A stretch of DNA of 64,000 nt, from NCBI GenBank assembly GCA_963082975.1, contig OY720350.1, positions 53,708,734 through 53,772,733 of the forward strand, in the 5' to 3' direction. The position numbers were made by a program, and so were the translations under genes. The notes under the pieces were generated by a model that had not been told where the DNA came from, ran no database searches, and saw nothing but the letters and a program-made list of their open reading frames with translations. Shown piece after piece: positions 10,534 through 24,300 of the stretch. This DNA comes from Labia minor (taxonomy: Eukaryota > Arthropoda > Insecta > Dermaptera > Spongiphoridae). Position 1 is the stretch's first letter. Each line of letters opens with the position of its first letter.

Positions 10534-12392
10534 ATGATAATAATAAAATTCACAGAAATCTAAACCAACATATATATTTCTATCTATCTATCTCTCTATA
10601 TATATGTATATTCCTATCAAAATTATTATTAAATTTTTCTTTTTAATGACAAAAGGAAATAAAGCTCACTATATTAGCCAATTTACACACTTAATTATTT
10701 TAAATTCCATCTCAATAAATATATTATTATACATATTTTAAATTTTTCTTAACTTATGTGGTTTGAATCTTCATCCTAAATTTCAGTAGATCAGCAATTT
10801 ACCAATGAGCTACGCTGTTGATGAAGTGAAAGAAATTAATAAAAATATTTATTTACATTATTATATGTAGAAAGAAACCATGTTGAACACCGTCAATTTC
10901 CCAAAAATTTATAAAAAAACATATTTATTTTAATGTGGGAGATTATGATATTAAACTATAATAAAAAAAATAGGTTAAAAAATAAAATTTATATTTTTAT
11001 CAATTGAAATTAATTATTGAAATAAAATATAAAAATTATTTAATTTGATTTTAGAATATATAAATACTTTAGTTATTTTTATTTCAGCGTATAAAATGTA
11101 TTTCATTGTGAATGTATTGGAGTATTATTTGTTTATAAATGTTTTTAATAGAATAGATAAAGTTATTTTTGATAATACAATTCCATCCATTTCATATATA
11201 TACTTTTTGGATTTTAATCTGTTGAAATTGTTATTCTATTCTTTACTTCTTCTTCTTCTTCAGTATATATATATATATCTATTCAAAGGGATATTTTTTG
11301 AATAGAAATAGAGACAATAACAATTTCTAATAGAGAAGAGACATGGCGGTTATTTATTTTTTAACTGGGATGCTTTTTTCTCTTTCATTCAATGGGATTT
11401 TGAATATCCATCAACGAGTATAACTTTCTTACCAGACATTTCTTCCTTCCTATACTCACAAATCATCTATTCAACTTTTTTTTTAATCCAATTTCAATCT
11501 TAATTTAAATACTTTCACCCTAAATCTAAAAATTATTTTAGAAACTTTTTTGTTTGCTCCCTGTCGTCCTGTGATGGAAATTTTTCTTCTTACATCGTTA
11601 ATAATATTTTTTTAAACATACATTTAAAGTTTATATACAACCTATATAAGATGTAATCTGATAATGATGGAGTTGAAAAGACATTGGTTTGCTTTTTTGA
11701 AAGAAAAAAAAAAGATAAATGAATTAGATTATTTATTTCTATCAAAAATATAATTCACTTTAGTAATTGTCATACAAGCTGACAAAATTTGAATAATTTG
11801 AATAAATTTTAAATAATAAATTTTAATCTACATTTAATATCATGTTTTTTTTTTTAAATTTGCTGAATTTTTAAATCTATGTTACGGACGAATAGAATAA
11901 CAAGGAGAATGAAAAGGAAGAAAAAAATTCAATCATTTTGCTAAAAGAAAATTGAAAGAAAGAAAAAAAAAAAAGAATGATTTAATTTTTAATTTTTATT
12001 CTAGATAACTAGTCCTACCATAATTTTGTTTTCTTAAAACGGAAGAAATTTGAAGATTTGCTCAAAATTGAGAATCATAACTAACAACACCCATGCCTCT
12101 GTTTGCGTAGTTAATTAGGACCAAAAAAAAGGAGACGCAAATCAAAACATGTTTTTCGAACATTTACATAATCGATGTTTTCTTTTAATAATTGGTTCTA
12201 AAATCAAAATTTATTTTTGGTATTTTCTTCATTTTTCACTTTTTAATAAGAACATATTTTTGAATTATTAATAAGAACATTTTTAAACAAAACAAACATT
12301 TAAAACAATTTTTTTATAAACGTTAATAAGAATAAATTAATAAAATAATAAATTGAAACAAGAATTAAAACATATTTTTTATTTAAAACTTA

Positions 12393-12426
<34 letters not shown>

Positions 12427-15415
12427 CTAATTTATTTAAATAAAAGAATATATTTTAAATTTTTGAATAACAACTTTTTTTTATAATATCATTTTATTGA
12501 ATAAAAAATATATATAAAGAGAAATAATAACCGTGATTTAATTAACATAGATACATTTAGTAACATTTTAGTTTATAATTTATGAATTTTATACACAAAA
12601 TACATACACACATGTTCATAAATGAAATTTTCTCCCAACCACAATTATCAAAATTATCTTATAATTCTAAAAGAATATTTTATTGAATCATAATTACTTA
12701 TTTATTTAGACTAGCACGTATATTAAAATATTTTTTGAAATTAAAGAAGATTTAAAGAATTTTATTTTTCAATATCCATTTATATATATTTTCAATAAAA
12801 TAGATTAACTTCAATGTATTGAATTTATATTTATAAATAAATTTTATTTAAAATATTATTTAATTCATTCAATATAAAATACAAAATAAATAAAATAAAA
12901 TAAAAATCAATGAATTGCCCTTCCCACAAGTTTTATCATGAATAAAATTGAATTTTATTCTCCCTAAACTTTATAATTATAAATAATTAATCAATATTAT
13001 AAAATAATAATAATTAATTAATTAATATCGATTTATAAACTTTTTAATTACATTACGATATATTAATATAATATTAATTTTTTTTTCTCTAGTGACTTTA
13101 AATCTACGAAAATGAAACTTTTGTTCTTTAGATTATTTCTATTTTTTTTTTTTTTTTTTGAACTTTTCAAAAAACAAAACAAATAATTTTAATTTATGGA
13201 AATAAAATAAACTAAAAATATTTTCGTTGTTTTTGAACTTTCTTTAAAATAAATTTTTATGAATGAAAAATATACTGACCATATCACTCACATCACACTT
13301 TCAATAATATTGTTGTTATAAATGATATAATAAGATGTTATAAGAAACATTTCGATCCATATTAAAAATGAAAAAATCAGAAAAAGAGAGAGATATAGAA
13401 TAAAATAGTAAAAGTTCTATAAACATTTTCCAAATTTGATTAAGATTAATAGGATATCATGCAAATATTAATTATTATACTAGAAAATACAAAATAATAA
13501 TGAGCGTAGTGAGTAAAAGCGGTGGTGGGAATTATATCATTTATAATTTCTGAAATTGTCATTACCTTTTTCTTAATAATTTTAAACAGTAATTTCTAAA
13601 TTTCCATACTATTCAATAAAAAAATATAAAAAAAAAATTTGAACATTATAAATATAATTGGCATTTTAATTCAACTACTAATTTAAATGAAACTTAATGA
13701 TTTTTAAATCTCTCAAATCATTGAAATTTTAAAACAAATTCAGTTGTATTTAGGAGCTTTCAAATTCAAAATGAATATCAATTTTGTTACGATTATAAAT
13801 ATTATTTTTTAAAATATCAAATTTTGTCAATTAAAGCAAAAAATAAAATAAGTAAACTCTGAACTATCATTTAATAAATAATTAATTAAATAAATATCAA
13901 TACCCCTTTCTTAGTTAAATTTCTTGTTTATTTAATATTATTAGTTTAATTACTAAATAGCGAAATACAATTATTTAAACTTCATGAATTGATTTCAACT
14001 TTGATGGTTTGTTTTCTATATATATATATATATTTCTAAATATGAATGCCAGCAGAGACTCTTGCTTCAACTTTCTCATCTAATAATAATGCATCAAGTG
14101 AAAATACGAATTTAATAATAAGCAAATTGACGATAGAAACTTTGCATTTACTAAACTACAAAATCAATACTTATAAACAAATATATAATTGAGGAAAATG
14201 ATTGAATGAATGAATGAATTTATTTCAGAAGCATTTATGAACTTTAATCTAGAAAATATGTTTTATAATTATTGAACTTTCTAAGCTTGCATTAATTATT
14301 ATTAATATTAATATTTTTATTAGTATTATTTCTATTATAACTATCATTATTCTAAGTTTGAACCAAATTAAATTCCCATGTTATTTTTTTTAAGATTTTA
14401 ATATTGCAATGATAAGAAGAGTGAGTGATGCGGAGTGGCAGGGGATGGATGAAAAGGAGGGATAGTGGATGGTTTGAATGTTGAAAGTAACATAATAGGA
14501 ATCAATGAGGAAAATATTTCAATTTGAAAGAATATTTTAATTTCCGAAGTTGGAAAGGATTTCCTAAACGGTAGATGTTGGCGGAGGGTCTAGAAAATGT
14601 TAGGAGTGGAGAAAGAAGGGGATGGAATTTCATTTGTCATATTATAGTCTAACAGTGAAATTAATTTTGAAATTAATAAAAAAAAAACGAAAAAAAAAAA
14701 AAATGTATTTTCTGGAAAATATGGATCATGAACTTATTTATATCAGATTTTTCTGAGTTAATAATTGGCTAAAAACAAAAAAAAAAAACAATTTTTTGAA
14801 GCGTAACGAAAAAAGGTCGAATGCACATGAACGAGAAAAGTAAATGTCGCTCATACAATTATTAAATTCACTTCTGGTTATTAGCTTCTGAAATAAATTT
14901 GTATAAATTTGTATATTTTGACTTTTTCAAAAGATAAAAATAATCAAATTTTAATTGTGAATTGAAACAATTAATGGAATAGGATAATATTTAATTATAA
15001 TAAGATTATAATCAAATTTATATTAATGATACATTTAAATTTTTAAATTTCACTAGTAGACAAAACAACTATTTAATTAAATGTAAATACCACCAAAGGC
15101 GTTCTGGCCAATTAGTAATTATATAATATATAATAACAAAACAAATTTATATTATATTAATTATTTTAATATTTATTAAGTTTCAATCAATTATCAATTA
15201 TCAATTTTCTTTTTAATTTTAATTATAAATTTATTTGTATGTTACAGATGAAAATTCATAAAAAAAATAGAATAAATGAATTCTTTTCATTAAATTAATT
15301 TTTTTTTAATGATACTTACTGATTTGAAACAATTTATATTCCTATAAATATTTTTAGTGATAAATTAATCAATATTACATGAGAAATTTCCATATTTGAT
15401 GAAGGACTTTGGAGA
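10534..15415. other. Long AT-rich stretch without recognised genes
   Basis: About 4.9 kb of very AT-rich DNA: poly-A/T runs, a (TTA)n array at about 12395-12424, a T-run near 13143 and short AT repeats. A purine-rich, GC-richer patch at about 14405-14620 holds GGAGTGG and GGATGG repeats but shows no known coding motif. Nothing here supports a gene call. Confidence 0.45.
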
Positions 15416-15482
15416 GAATAGTAGTTGGATGAAGATGGCTCAAGAAAGGGAACTTTTTTAATTCTGTAGCGCCACAGATATA
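15416..15482 (+). pseudogene. LINE 3' tail fragment
   Basis: A short fragment translating to AQE-like residues, ending in TGTAGCGCCACAGATATAAATAAA. It matches the end of the LINE family seen at 42300-42385 (TGGCTCAGAA, then GCCACAG, then an AT/GATA tail). This is a 5'-truncated relic. Confidence 0.4.
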
Positions 15483-15626
15483 AATAAATATTTGATAATT
15501 AACAATCAGCCCAACTATATATTAAATCTTTTAATCCATTAAAAACAACAAAAAATTAATTTTTAAAGGAAAGGTCTATATTATAAAGCTAAAAACAAAG
15601 AATAGTATTTCATATCTTTTGTTTTA

Positions 15627-17055
15627 TTACTTACTCTTCTTATTAGGCATCATAGCCTGTTCTTTCCAGCTCTGGATAAGATTGTAAAGAGTCTCACCAA
15701 CGTTTATTCGGGCGGCCGGGTAGCATGGATCCGATGGCTCTACCAGCATATTAGTGTTCATTTGGGTGATATGCTCGTCCCAGCCAAGTCTTCTTAGCTT
15801 AACCCAGTGGACCACATCCTCAACTTCGCATATCTCTTTCACGGCGTCGTTCCTCACCCTGTCCATGCGTGTTTTCATTTATGTCGTCCTAAGGAGTCTC
15901 TCGGTTCTACTGTTGCACACTCTGGTTTCTACTACTTAGGTCATGATGGGCCTGCGCTTTGCTCTGAATATTCAGGTGTTTATTTTTCCATACTGTATTT
16001 CTTAGACAGCCTCCCATTATTGGCGCTTTTGATGTTTGTTGGAACACTTCTTCGGCTAATCCTGCATGGCTTGACACTTTTACTCCTAGGTATTTAAAAG
16101 ACATAACCTGATCTCTTATATTGTTCTTGGTCACAATTTTACATCTTCTTGGCTCCTTCGATATAACCATACTTTTGGTCTTCGGGATTGATTTTTTCAT
16201 ATTTAACATGGTGGCCACCATCCAGAATCCGTTAGCCAACCATTTAAAGGTCGTCTTCGTTACCAGAGAGTATAACCACATCATCCGCATAGCAAACCAT
16301 CTTGAAGGCAGTGTTGTTAAGTTTTTAGTCCGTACTTCTTAGTATTCTCTATTAGCCTGTACATCAGTATACAAAATAATACCGGACTCAGACAATCTCC
16401 TTATCTTCTTAACCCAGATCTTTTCTCGCTTAGCTGTTGATCTATACTCAGTTGAGTGAGTGGTGTTGGATTTGTTTAGATTTTCAACAACTTTTATTAA
16501 TCTTGATGGTATATCTTTCTCCCAAAGCAAAGATATTATGTCCGAGAGTCTCACCAGGTCGAAAGCCTTGGTTAAATCAATGAAGCACATAAATAGCGGT
16601 CTGTTAAATTCCAGGGCTTTTTCTTTGAGTTGTCTAATGATAAATATAGCATCGATAGTCGTCCTTTTTTGCGAAATTCCAATTATTTCTCACCTATATC
16701 TATTACTTGCAATATTTTGTCTTTAATGATACCTGTAAATAATTTTGTTACATAATAGCATGATCGTTCTATAGTTTATCGGGTCCTTCTATTCCCCTTC
16801 TTAAATATAGGTACCGTTATACTTTTCCTCCATTCATTTGGTATTTTGGTGGATACATGAGAAGAGATTTTTAATTTCGTTTATCATTACCTTTCTCCCA
16901 TATTTTATCATTTCGTTTGTGATTTTATCGGTCCCACTGCTTTCCTGTTTTTCAATCTAGAGATGGCACCATCAACTTCTTGTGGTGTCAGATCGATTAT
17001 CGGATCCTCGTCTGATATTTTTAATCTAGGTGTCATGTCCTCAAAGACGAACAGT
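15627..17055 (-). pseudogene. Non-LTR retrotransposon reverse transcriptase, decayed
   Basis: Minus-strand reverse-transcriptase remains in several frames. From the 5' side: a block ending in EVDGAISRLKNRKAVG (about 17000-16940), typical of RT upstream motifs; IFKKGN (about 16800); FIDLTKAFD (about 16558-16584); the catalytic box YADD followed by VVILSGNEDDL (16291-16250); then KTKSMVISKEP and FKYLGV (about 16190-16090), and a C-terminal EWNEHI-like block (about 15790-15760). At least two frameshifts and stops separate these, for example just after NEDDL. The endonuclease end is absent. Such proteins copy RNA at a nicked genomic site; this copy cannot. Clade not assigned. Confidence 0.85.
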
Positions 17056-18082
17056 TCGTCTATATATTTATTATCTTATTTACTAATATAATCATAATAT
17101 AAATAAGTTTAAGTTTATTAAAACAGCTTTAACAACAATTTTATTATTCCATTTATAAAACATTGTATTTTTGGTTTATTAAACAATATTTCGTTTAATG
17201 AAAATTAATCAACTTTCAGGTTGATTTGATGATTATAAATTCAAAAATTAATATTTTTTATTATATTTATTTGTTATCTAACGATAATATAAATCGATAA
17301 AAATCAATAATCACTTGCTATTATAAAAATTTCAATTAATTAAAATATATATATCTAGTATATATATAACAGAAAAACGTAAATCGTTTGAAAGATTCTG
17401 AGAACTCAATCGATTATTTTTGTTATACTATACTATCCTCAATTTCCTAGTTATCTTTTTCATATTAAATAGAATCAAAAGGCAAGTAAAAAAAAGGCTA
17501 ATATATTATTTATTTAATCAATATGATGATATATTTAGAATTATTATTTATTAAGTATTTATTTGTATTGAAAATTGAAAAATAAACTAGTTGAGAGTTT
17601 AATAGTTTTTAAGCAAGATGTGATTCTTTTTATTGATGTTTAATAATAAAATTAATATTTTACATTCGTTAGAAGTCATAGTTAATTAATTTTAGAATTA
17701 ATAATTAATATTTTAATTTTTACACAGATTATTTGCAAACAAAATTGTAAATATGTAGTTTTAAAAATTGTTTGTTATCAAGGTTATGAAAAGAGATTCT
17801 ACTTGTAAAGATAATATCTTTCACAGATGTCGCTCTTTTACAATTGAGATTATAATTTCTTTAATCACATATTATTGTATTTTACAGTTGTAATAAATTT
17901 ATATTTATTTAAATTATTAAAACTATATAAATTAATCAATGATTAATAAATATATAGAATTAATGGACTTGGTTGCTGGTCTGTGCTTTAAATAATAATA
18001 AAAAATAATATTCAAAGACTATAATAAAAAAAAGCTCATATTTATTTATTAATAATATACCTATCTAAGTTAAATAATTCAC

Positions 18083-18123
<41 letters not shown>

Positions 18124-19960
18124 AAAATGAAAAAAGTAAATACTACAGGCAAAGTTGATTTATTCCCCATGAGATCGTCATTTATCTCTGGTTGAGTCAA
18201 CAACCGATTGCACAAAGGATTTTTCTAATTAAAATTTCAATAAATAACAAAATTACATCGTTTTTCTCTCTTTCTCTAATGGTTTGCACAATTCCCTTGA
18301 GTTTCTCTCTCTTTCTATCTCATTCTATCTGTCGAGGTATTTATGGATAGAACCAGACAAGAGTTGAACGAATGGAATGGGGATTGAGGGTGGGGGCGAG
18401 ATGTGGATGAGAAAATATATACGGAGGCTGAATCATCATCAAAAAAAAAAAGAAATTCAATTTGAATTTGTTTAAAAAAACATTCTCTTTATTTTAAATA
18501 AAATAAATAAATAGAATTTTTTTTTTTATAGTTATAATTAAATATTTTTAATATATATATAGGTATGTCTACAAGTTTAAATATTTTTTTTTTATCTTTC
18601 ACAATTTAAATTTACTTAATTATTTTCTGTGTGCCAAGATTTATTTTAATTTTTATTCTTAATCTAAATTTACAAATAAAATAAAAAAAACAAACAAAAC
18701 AAACAAATTAAGTTATGATTGGAATTTAAATTTATTTATTTGTAGTTTAATTATTTTTTTTTAATTGTTATGTTTAATTTATATAATAATTACAGAATGT
18801 TAATTTTGTTTTAAATAAATTAAAATTGAAAAAATAAGTAATAAAATTGTTATAAAAATATGTAAAATAAAATAAGAAATAGTTAAAATGAAATGAATAG
18901 ATTTTTATTTTATTATGTACCTACTAGGTACTACACATAAGTGCTACTTATGGTATTAGTAGTTCAAATCGCTTTTCATATATTTAGCCCCCTAACTTCA
19001 AAATTGCCTTAGATAATTAAGTGCTCGAACGTAGTTTCGTTCTTGGCTTATATAATGATATAATAATTATACTAATATTTATAATTAAAAATTAAGTTTT
19101 TACTCTAAATTTGATATACCAAAAAACAAACAAATGTGATATATTTGCTATAATATGTATAATAATTTACATTAGCATTATTTGGCTTTGATATTTATTA
19201 ATACTTGTTTATTAATTCTTTACTTTAATTAAATTAAAACTATTTCACGTTGATGATTTTTCAGGTTCGGTTTACAAAACTTTATTAATAAATGAATTTC
19301 AATAAAATTTCTGGGGGCAATTTTTAGGAATATTTTCGAGCTCGCAGCAACATTTTCATCATGAAAATTTCAATTCCTTTAAACATTTAAAATCATAATA
19401 ATTTTATATAATAATAAATAATTAATATCTCTCATCCTCAAAGAAACATTAAAATATTCTCAAAATACGTTGGTTAAAAAAAAAACTTCAATTCATATCA
19501 ATAATTTACATTGTAAAACTTTTTTTTTTATTATTTTATTAAAAAAAAAAAATTTGTAAAACAAATTTGATTATTTAACTTAATTTTCATTTTCTTTTCT
19601 TTCTCTCCCTCTTTTTTATGCATATATATATATATATATAAACATTCTTCCGCTTTCACTTTACTTCCTTAAAATAATAGATATATATGTATATATTCTT
19701 AGTTAAAAACTTTTAACACAATCATTAATATTCATTCGAATGTTCCATCGTGTGTCGAATTACAAAAAAAAAAAAAAAACTTTTTAGATTCTAGAGTATT
19801 AAATTTTTACTATTGCAAGTATAGAAACAAGTTTGAGAATGAATTTTTCTTATTTGTTACATATAGAATATATATTTTTTAAATGAAATGAAATTTATAT
19901 TTAATATTGTTTTATTAAAAATAATCATTTTCTCGTTTGTTTTATATTGGTCACCAAGAC
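17056..19960. other. AT-rich DNA with long (AT)n array
   Basis: No gene was seen. Contents are AT-rich sequence, an (AT)n array at about 18085-18121, a CT-rich patch at 18265-18330 and a short G-rich patch at 18370-18410. No element boundaries were recognised. Confidence 0.45.
18085..18121. repeat. (AT)n microsatellite
   Basis: An uninterrupted run of about 18 TA dinucleotides, one of the longest in the window. Similar arrays occur at 6691-6721, 28495-28521, 46565-46601, 46870-46901 and 57736-57774. Confidence 0.9.
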
Positions 19961-19964
19961 CCAT

Positions 19965-20108
19965 TTTAGAGGACAACAAACCTGGCTTTGTCTGAAACGG
20001 CAAATCTGAAGGGCGGCATTTTGGTTATGAATGTAATAAATTTACGAATATCGGGGCGGCAATTTATTCTATTGCTAGGGGCGCCGTAAATGCTAGAGCG
20101 GTCACCTT
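19965..20108. repeat. Possible decayed hAT-like segment
   Basis: A GC-richer segment with GGGCGGCATTTTGG, GGGGCGGCAATTTATT and GGGGCGCCG, similar in flavour to the interior of the hAT MITE at 615-789 (GCCGCCC, GCGCC). No target duplication or clean ends were found, so the class is a guess. Confidence 0.3.
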
Positions 20109-20789
20109 TTATTTGTTACTAAACTTTATATCTTTTCAATCTTAAAACAAATTACAATTTGTTGATATGTTATTTTTTCTCTATTAAAATAAATATATAA
20201 CTGTTTAATCAAAACCTTTTTAATTTTTAATTATTTTTTATTGAAGAGAGCACTGGTAGACAAGAAACTTGCAGGCTTACCAATTTTATAGCGTATGATT
20301 GTGAAAAATGATTAGTTTTTGGAAAAAATTGAGATTATTTTCCAATTTTAAGGCAATTCCACTAAAATATTGTTTAATTGGGTTTTAAGAATTTTATTAT
20401 CAGTCCAAAATTTTGACTAAACTCATTGCCTCTACATACCTCAACAACGTTCCATTGCCAACATGTTTGCCATTTGCCTATCAATATACAGGATATAAAT
20501 ATAAACAGTGTGCTCTCCTATGAATAAAAAAATTTAAATAAATAATTAAATCTTGAATGAAGAAAAACATATTGTAAGGATATTTTATTATTCATAAAAA
20601 TTAAAAAAATTGCATGTAAATATAATAAAAAGTTTCTATAAAGTAAAACATAATAAATGAAAATGAAAAAAATAAAGAAGGTGAGATAAGAAGTGGTTTC
20701 GAATGGATGTTTTTGGAGGTATGTGGTTGATGCCAATAACTTTGGAATTCACTAGATTGAGTGATTAGAAAAGGTAGTTTAGGGATTAT

Positions 20790-21200
20790 AAATTATACCT
20801 CCCCCCCCTTCATTCTAGGATGCATATTAACCGTAGGAGTATCACACACCCTCTTAAAAAAAATGATTTAGTGAAAAATAAAACAAAACGCAATGAACGA
20901 GTCGCTCTTAAGCGTAAACGTGCTTAATGGGGCGTTTGCGTTTCACGCTAAGGGAAATCCACCCTTGGGCCCTAGAGTGTGTGTGTGTGTTTGGGTGGGA
21001 GATAGTACTGAGGCCAAAGGGCGAATTTCAGCTCTAGTCTAAGAGAGTGCATAGGGTGGAAAACAGGATATGTGGGATGAGTATAAATGAATGCCAATGG
21101 GAATTTCAATTTATCCTCCTGCGGGAATCGAGGAGGATGAGTTTTCCCAATCCAAAGGCCACTGAGATTCCTTTTTGGTTTTCAGCCTGAAGGGCCTCTC
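20790..21200. other. Non-repetitive island of balanced composition
   Basis: About 400 bases markedly less AT-rich than surroundings, not matching any repeat family in this window. It contains an imperfect hairpin around GCGTAAACG...CGTTTGCG (about 20908-20942), a (GT)n run near 20977-20992 and an ATCCTCCT...AGGAGGAT hairpin at about 21113-21140. No convincing coding frame. It could be low-copy regulatory or transcribed DNA, or an unrecognised element. Confidence 0.35.
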
Positions 21201-21427
21201 TCATCAATCAAATGACTTCATTTGAACAATTAAAATCCATTGCACACTTCAATCATTTTTTTTTTTTAATTTATCAACGTTTTTTCTGTTCTTTCTCAAT
21301 TCTATATTTCTAATTCAATGATCAAGTTCTTTTCAATCTCTTAAATTAAAATTGAAGAGCACAAAAAAAAAAAAAAAAATGAAAAAAGGCAAATTTTCAA
21401 TAGATGATCCTGATAATGATAATATTT

Positions 21428-22049
21428 ACCGACCGACAATAGTAAGGGAGGTATTGTTTTCACACCAAATTTCACATGTGGAGATTTTTACATATCTCCA
21501 CGAATCATGCATTTTCTTAATAGAAAAAAGTATTTTTAGCATGATGTCTGTCCGTCCGTCCGTCCGTATAGATGTGTACAGCCTGAACGGCTCAAACGAT
21601 TTTGATGAAATTTGGTATATTTACTTAATGCATCAGTGGGATGAATTGATCAACTTTTGGTGCAAATCCGGAAACCGGAAGTGGTAGTATTAGCGATCGA
21701 CGATAGGAAGGGAAGGGTTATTTTCACACCAAATTTCACATGAGGAGATTTTTTACACATCACCCCGAATCATGCACTTTGTGGTGGTTTTATTCTCGAG
21801 AAAAATCATCTTTATTAGTTTTTTTCTTAATTTAAAATTATATGACGTCATCCAGCCATTCATGACGTTACAGTCTGGTCTTACATATATATTATAAATA
21901 AAATAAAATTAAAAATATTTATGTTCTATCCATATCTGTTTTTTATTACATTAATAGATATATTAAAATTATTTGAAATTGTTTCTGTAGCTTGAAATTA
22001 ATTTACTTCAAACCGTCGGTCGGTTCGGACATGGCCACAGGTCAACTTA
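21428..22049 (+). repeat. Family A repeat, long copy (A3)
   Basis: A full long-form copy of about 622 bases. It starts with ACCGACCGACAATAGT, then module 1, a (CCGT)n array at about 21550-21566, the TCCGGAAACCGGAAGTGG block and module 2 (CGATCGACGATAGGAAGG). It continues with TATGACGTCATCC, the subterminal CGTCGGTCGGT (22014-22024), and ends GGCCACAGGTCAACTTA. An open frame crosses the 5' half, but it is interrupted in sister copies and not preserved, so it is not called as a gene. Confidence 0.92.
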
Positions 22050-22754
22050 TTTGTTTTTAACTTTTAAAATAGTAAATATATTCATTGATATAAAAAAATA
22101 CCTAAAAAATTATCTATTTTTGATTTATTTCAAAAAAATAATTATATTAATTTTTGATAATTTATTATTATCTAAAGTTAAAATATATTTGATTCCTTAA
22201 AAGGAAAATGTGAGAATAAAGTGTTCAATTAAATAACATATAATAAAGAATAAAATAAAATAGAAAAAAAAAATTACCAAAGGTTTTTCAATAAATAAAA
22301 TAAACAAATATTCTAGTAAAAAAATTGATAATATTTTTAACAAGAATTTCATTTAAAAATAAAAATAAAATAAATGAATAAAAGAAATGATAAGAATAAT
22401 TATTTTTAATATTTTTTTTTAATAAAAATTCAGTTGTCGGTTTACTTCCTTAGTGTTTAAATGTAGAGATCATAATTTCTATGTTAAAATATTTAAGTAT
22501 TATATATAAAAGTGATAGTGTTGGAATATCCTTCATAACTGACATGGTAAGTTAAAATATTTGACTAAATAATATATACTTATATATATAAGACTTATTT
22601 TGTGTTTTACATATTGCTAAATTTAATGTAGATCATTTTTTTTTTTTGTTTGATTTTCGATTCCATTTTTAGATAAATTTATTTTGAAATTATAACTCTA
22701 GAATGAAAAACTATATAATATTAATAAAAAAAAACCAAAAAAACCTGTGATTTT

Positions 22755-22999
22755 GTACGTCCTACGCAAGAACAACGCCTACCAAGTCGGTTATATCAAT
22801 GAGGTGTCCAATGATTAGTAGAACGAGTCTTATCAATCTTTACCTTGATTTTCTTGATCGAATGCGATATCAAATAGCTTTCCCAATGTTGACCCTGTCC
22901 CATAGACCCCAACTAGAGATATTTCCTTGCCAGGCCCGGAAGTTGAACCCGGGACCACGAGAATGTGAGCCAGCTACTCACACCCTGTGGCGCCTTATT
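22755..22999 (-). repeat. SINE-like family D copy (D2)
   Basis: The longest copy of family D. On the minus strand it contains GGTTCAACTTCCGGG (22938-22952), a good match to the pol III B box of tRNA-derived SINEs, within TCCCGGG...CCCGGG-like context. The tail side carries GTAGGCGTTGTTC and GCGTAGGACGTAC. It runs from GGCGCCACAGGG to the GTACGTCC boundary. An A box is not clear. Non-coding. Confidence 0.65.
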
Positions 23000-23056
23000 A
23001 ATTGATATGTATATTAATATTATATATAATACATATAGAAATATTATTATATTATA

Positions 23057-23292
23057 TGTGCCCATAATTATGAAAGTGGTCTAAATCATATATTTTTTGT
23101 TTCAAAATATTTTCACACATTTGAATATATTAAAAAAAATATTTTTATAATATGCGACATTTTAAGTTATAATTTTTTAGTTTTGATTAAAGAAAATTTA
23201 TTATGAATATGAAATTTTTTGAGTGAATTTCACATGAAAATGTTTTGAAAGCTTGAATTGATTTCTAGACCACTTTCATAATTATGGGCACA
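23057..23292. mobile_element. TA-flanked MITE with 27-bp terminal inverted repeats
   Basis: The left end starts TGTGCCCATAATTATGAAAG and continues to GTGGTCTA. The right end is its exact inverse over 27 bases (23266-23292). TA flanks both ends (23055-23056, 23293-23294). The interior is AT-rich and non-coding. TA duplication plus perfect inverted ends fit a Tc1/mariner-type miniature element of 236 bases. No second copy was seen in the window. Confidence 0.85.
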
Positions 23293-23294
23293 TA

Positions 23295-24300
23295 TTATAA
23301 AAGTTAATCCACTGCTCCAAAGCTGGCTATAATATAAAATTGAAATTAAACTACAAATTTTGAAAATATGTTAATATGTTAAATATCTTGTGAAAGATGA
23401 TAGAAGAATTATTAATCCAAATGTTTATATTAATTTAAATAATTATTTATTATGATTGAATTTCCAAAAAAAAAAAAATAGTAATAAATTATTCATCATT
23501 TGTATCTCTATACTTTATTAATATAATCTTTAACCAAGAAAAATCTTGAAATATCTGGTACAATAAAATTTATCATTTAATAATGACTTTTAATAATTAA
23601 TAAGAAATAGATAATAGCAAGTATATAATATTATTTTCTATTTTATTTTTAATTCTTGCCGAAAAATATAACGCATACTTCATATCACCATGCCTATATG
23701 GTATTTTATTTATTTATTTGTTTATTTTTATTTATTAAATATTTTATTTTTATTTTGTTATTTATTATTTTATATAATATAAACCTATGTTATATAGAGA
23801 AGAGAATAGAATCTGATATAATGGACTTAGTATACAGTTCACTGCTTACCGGGATTATACGCCAGCGAATATGTCTCCATTCACCTTGATAGAATATCTA
23901 GGATATGAATAGAAAATGAATAAGGATAAGCTAGATAAAAGATAAATGATTAATGAGTGACACTAATGGCCATAGCTTCTGACATATGTACATTTGTAAT
24001 CCAATATAATAATTTATCTTTTTAATTTCATTTAACTTTAAAATTAATTAACTAATAAAATATTTCAATCCAAATGAACAATTATCTCTCCCACATTCTT
24101 TATGGATGTTGAAATTAATATATTATATGCTAGAACATTTTTTATTTATTTATCTAAAATATTAATTAGAATATTACTAGTAATATAGAAAAAAATAAAA
24201 CTAATTAATAATATTTAAAATAATTAATAATTAATTAAACAATATTATTCAATTAAATATGATTTAAAAAACTGTAATAGAAGAAATATATATATATATA
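23295..24300. other. AT-rich DNA, nothing recognised
   Basis: AT-rich sequence with runs of A and T. A slightly GC-richer patch occurs at 23820-23890 without recognisable relatives. No gene called. Confidence 0.45.

Noticed and set aside
21352..21687. 111-codon plus-strand open frame
   Set aside because: It lies across the 5' half of a family A repeat; sister copies at 2275 and 60877 do not preserve the frame, so it is not a gene.
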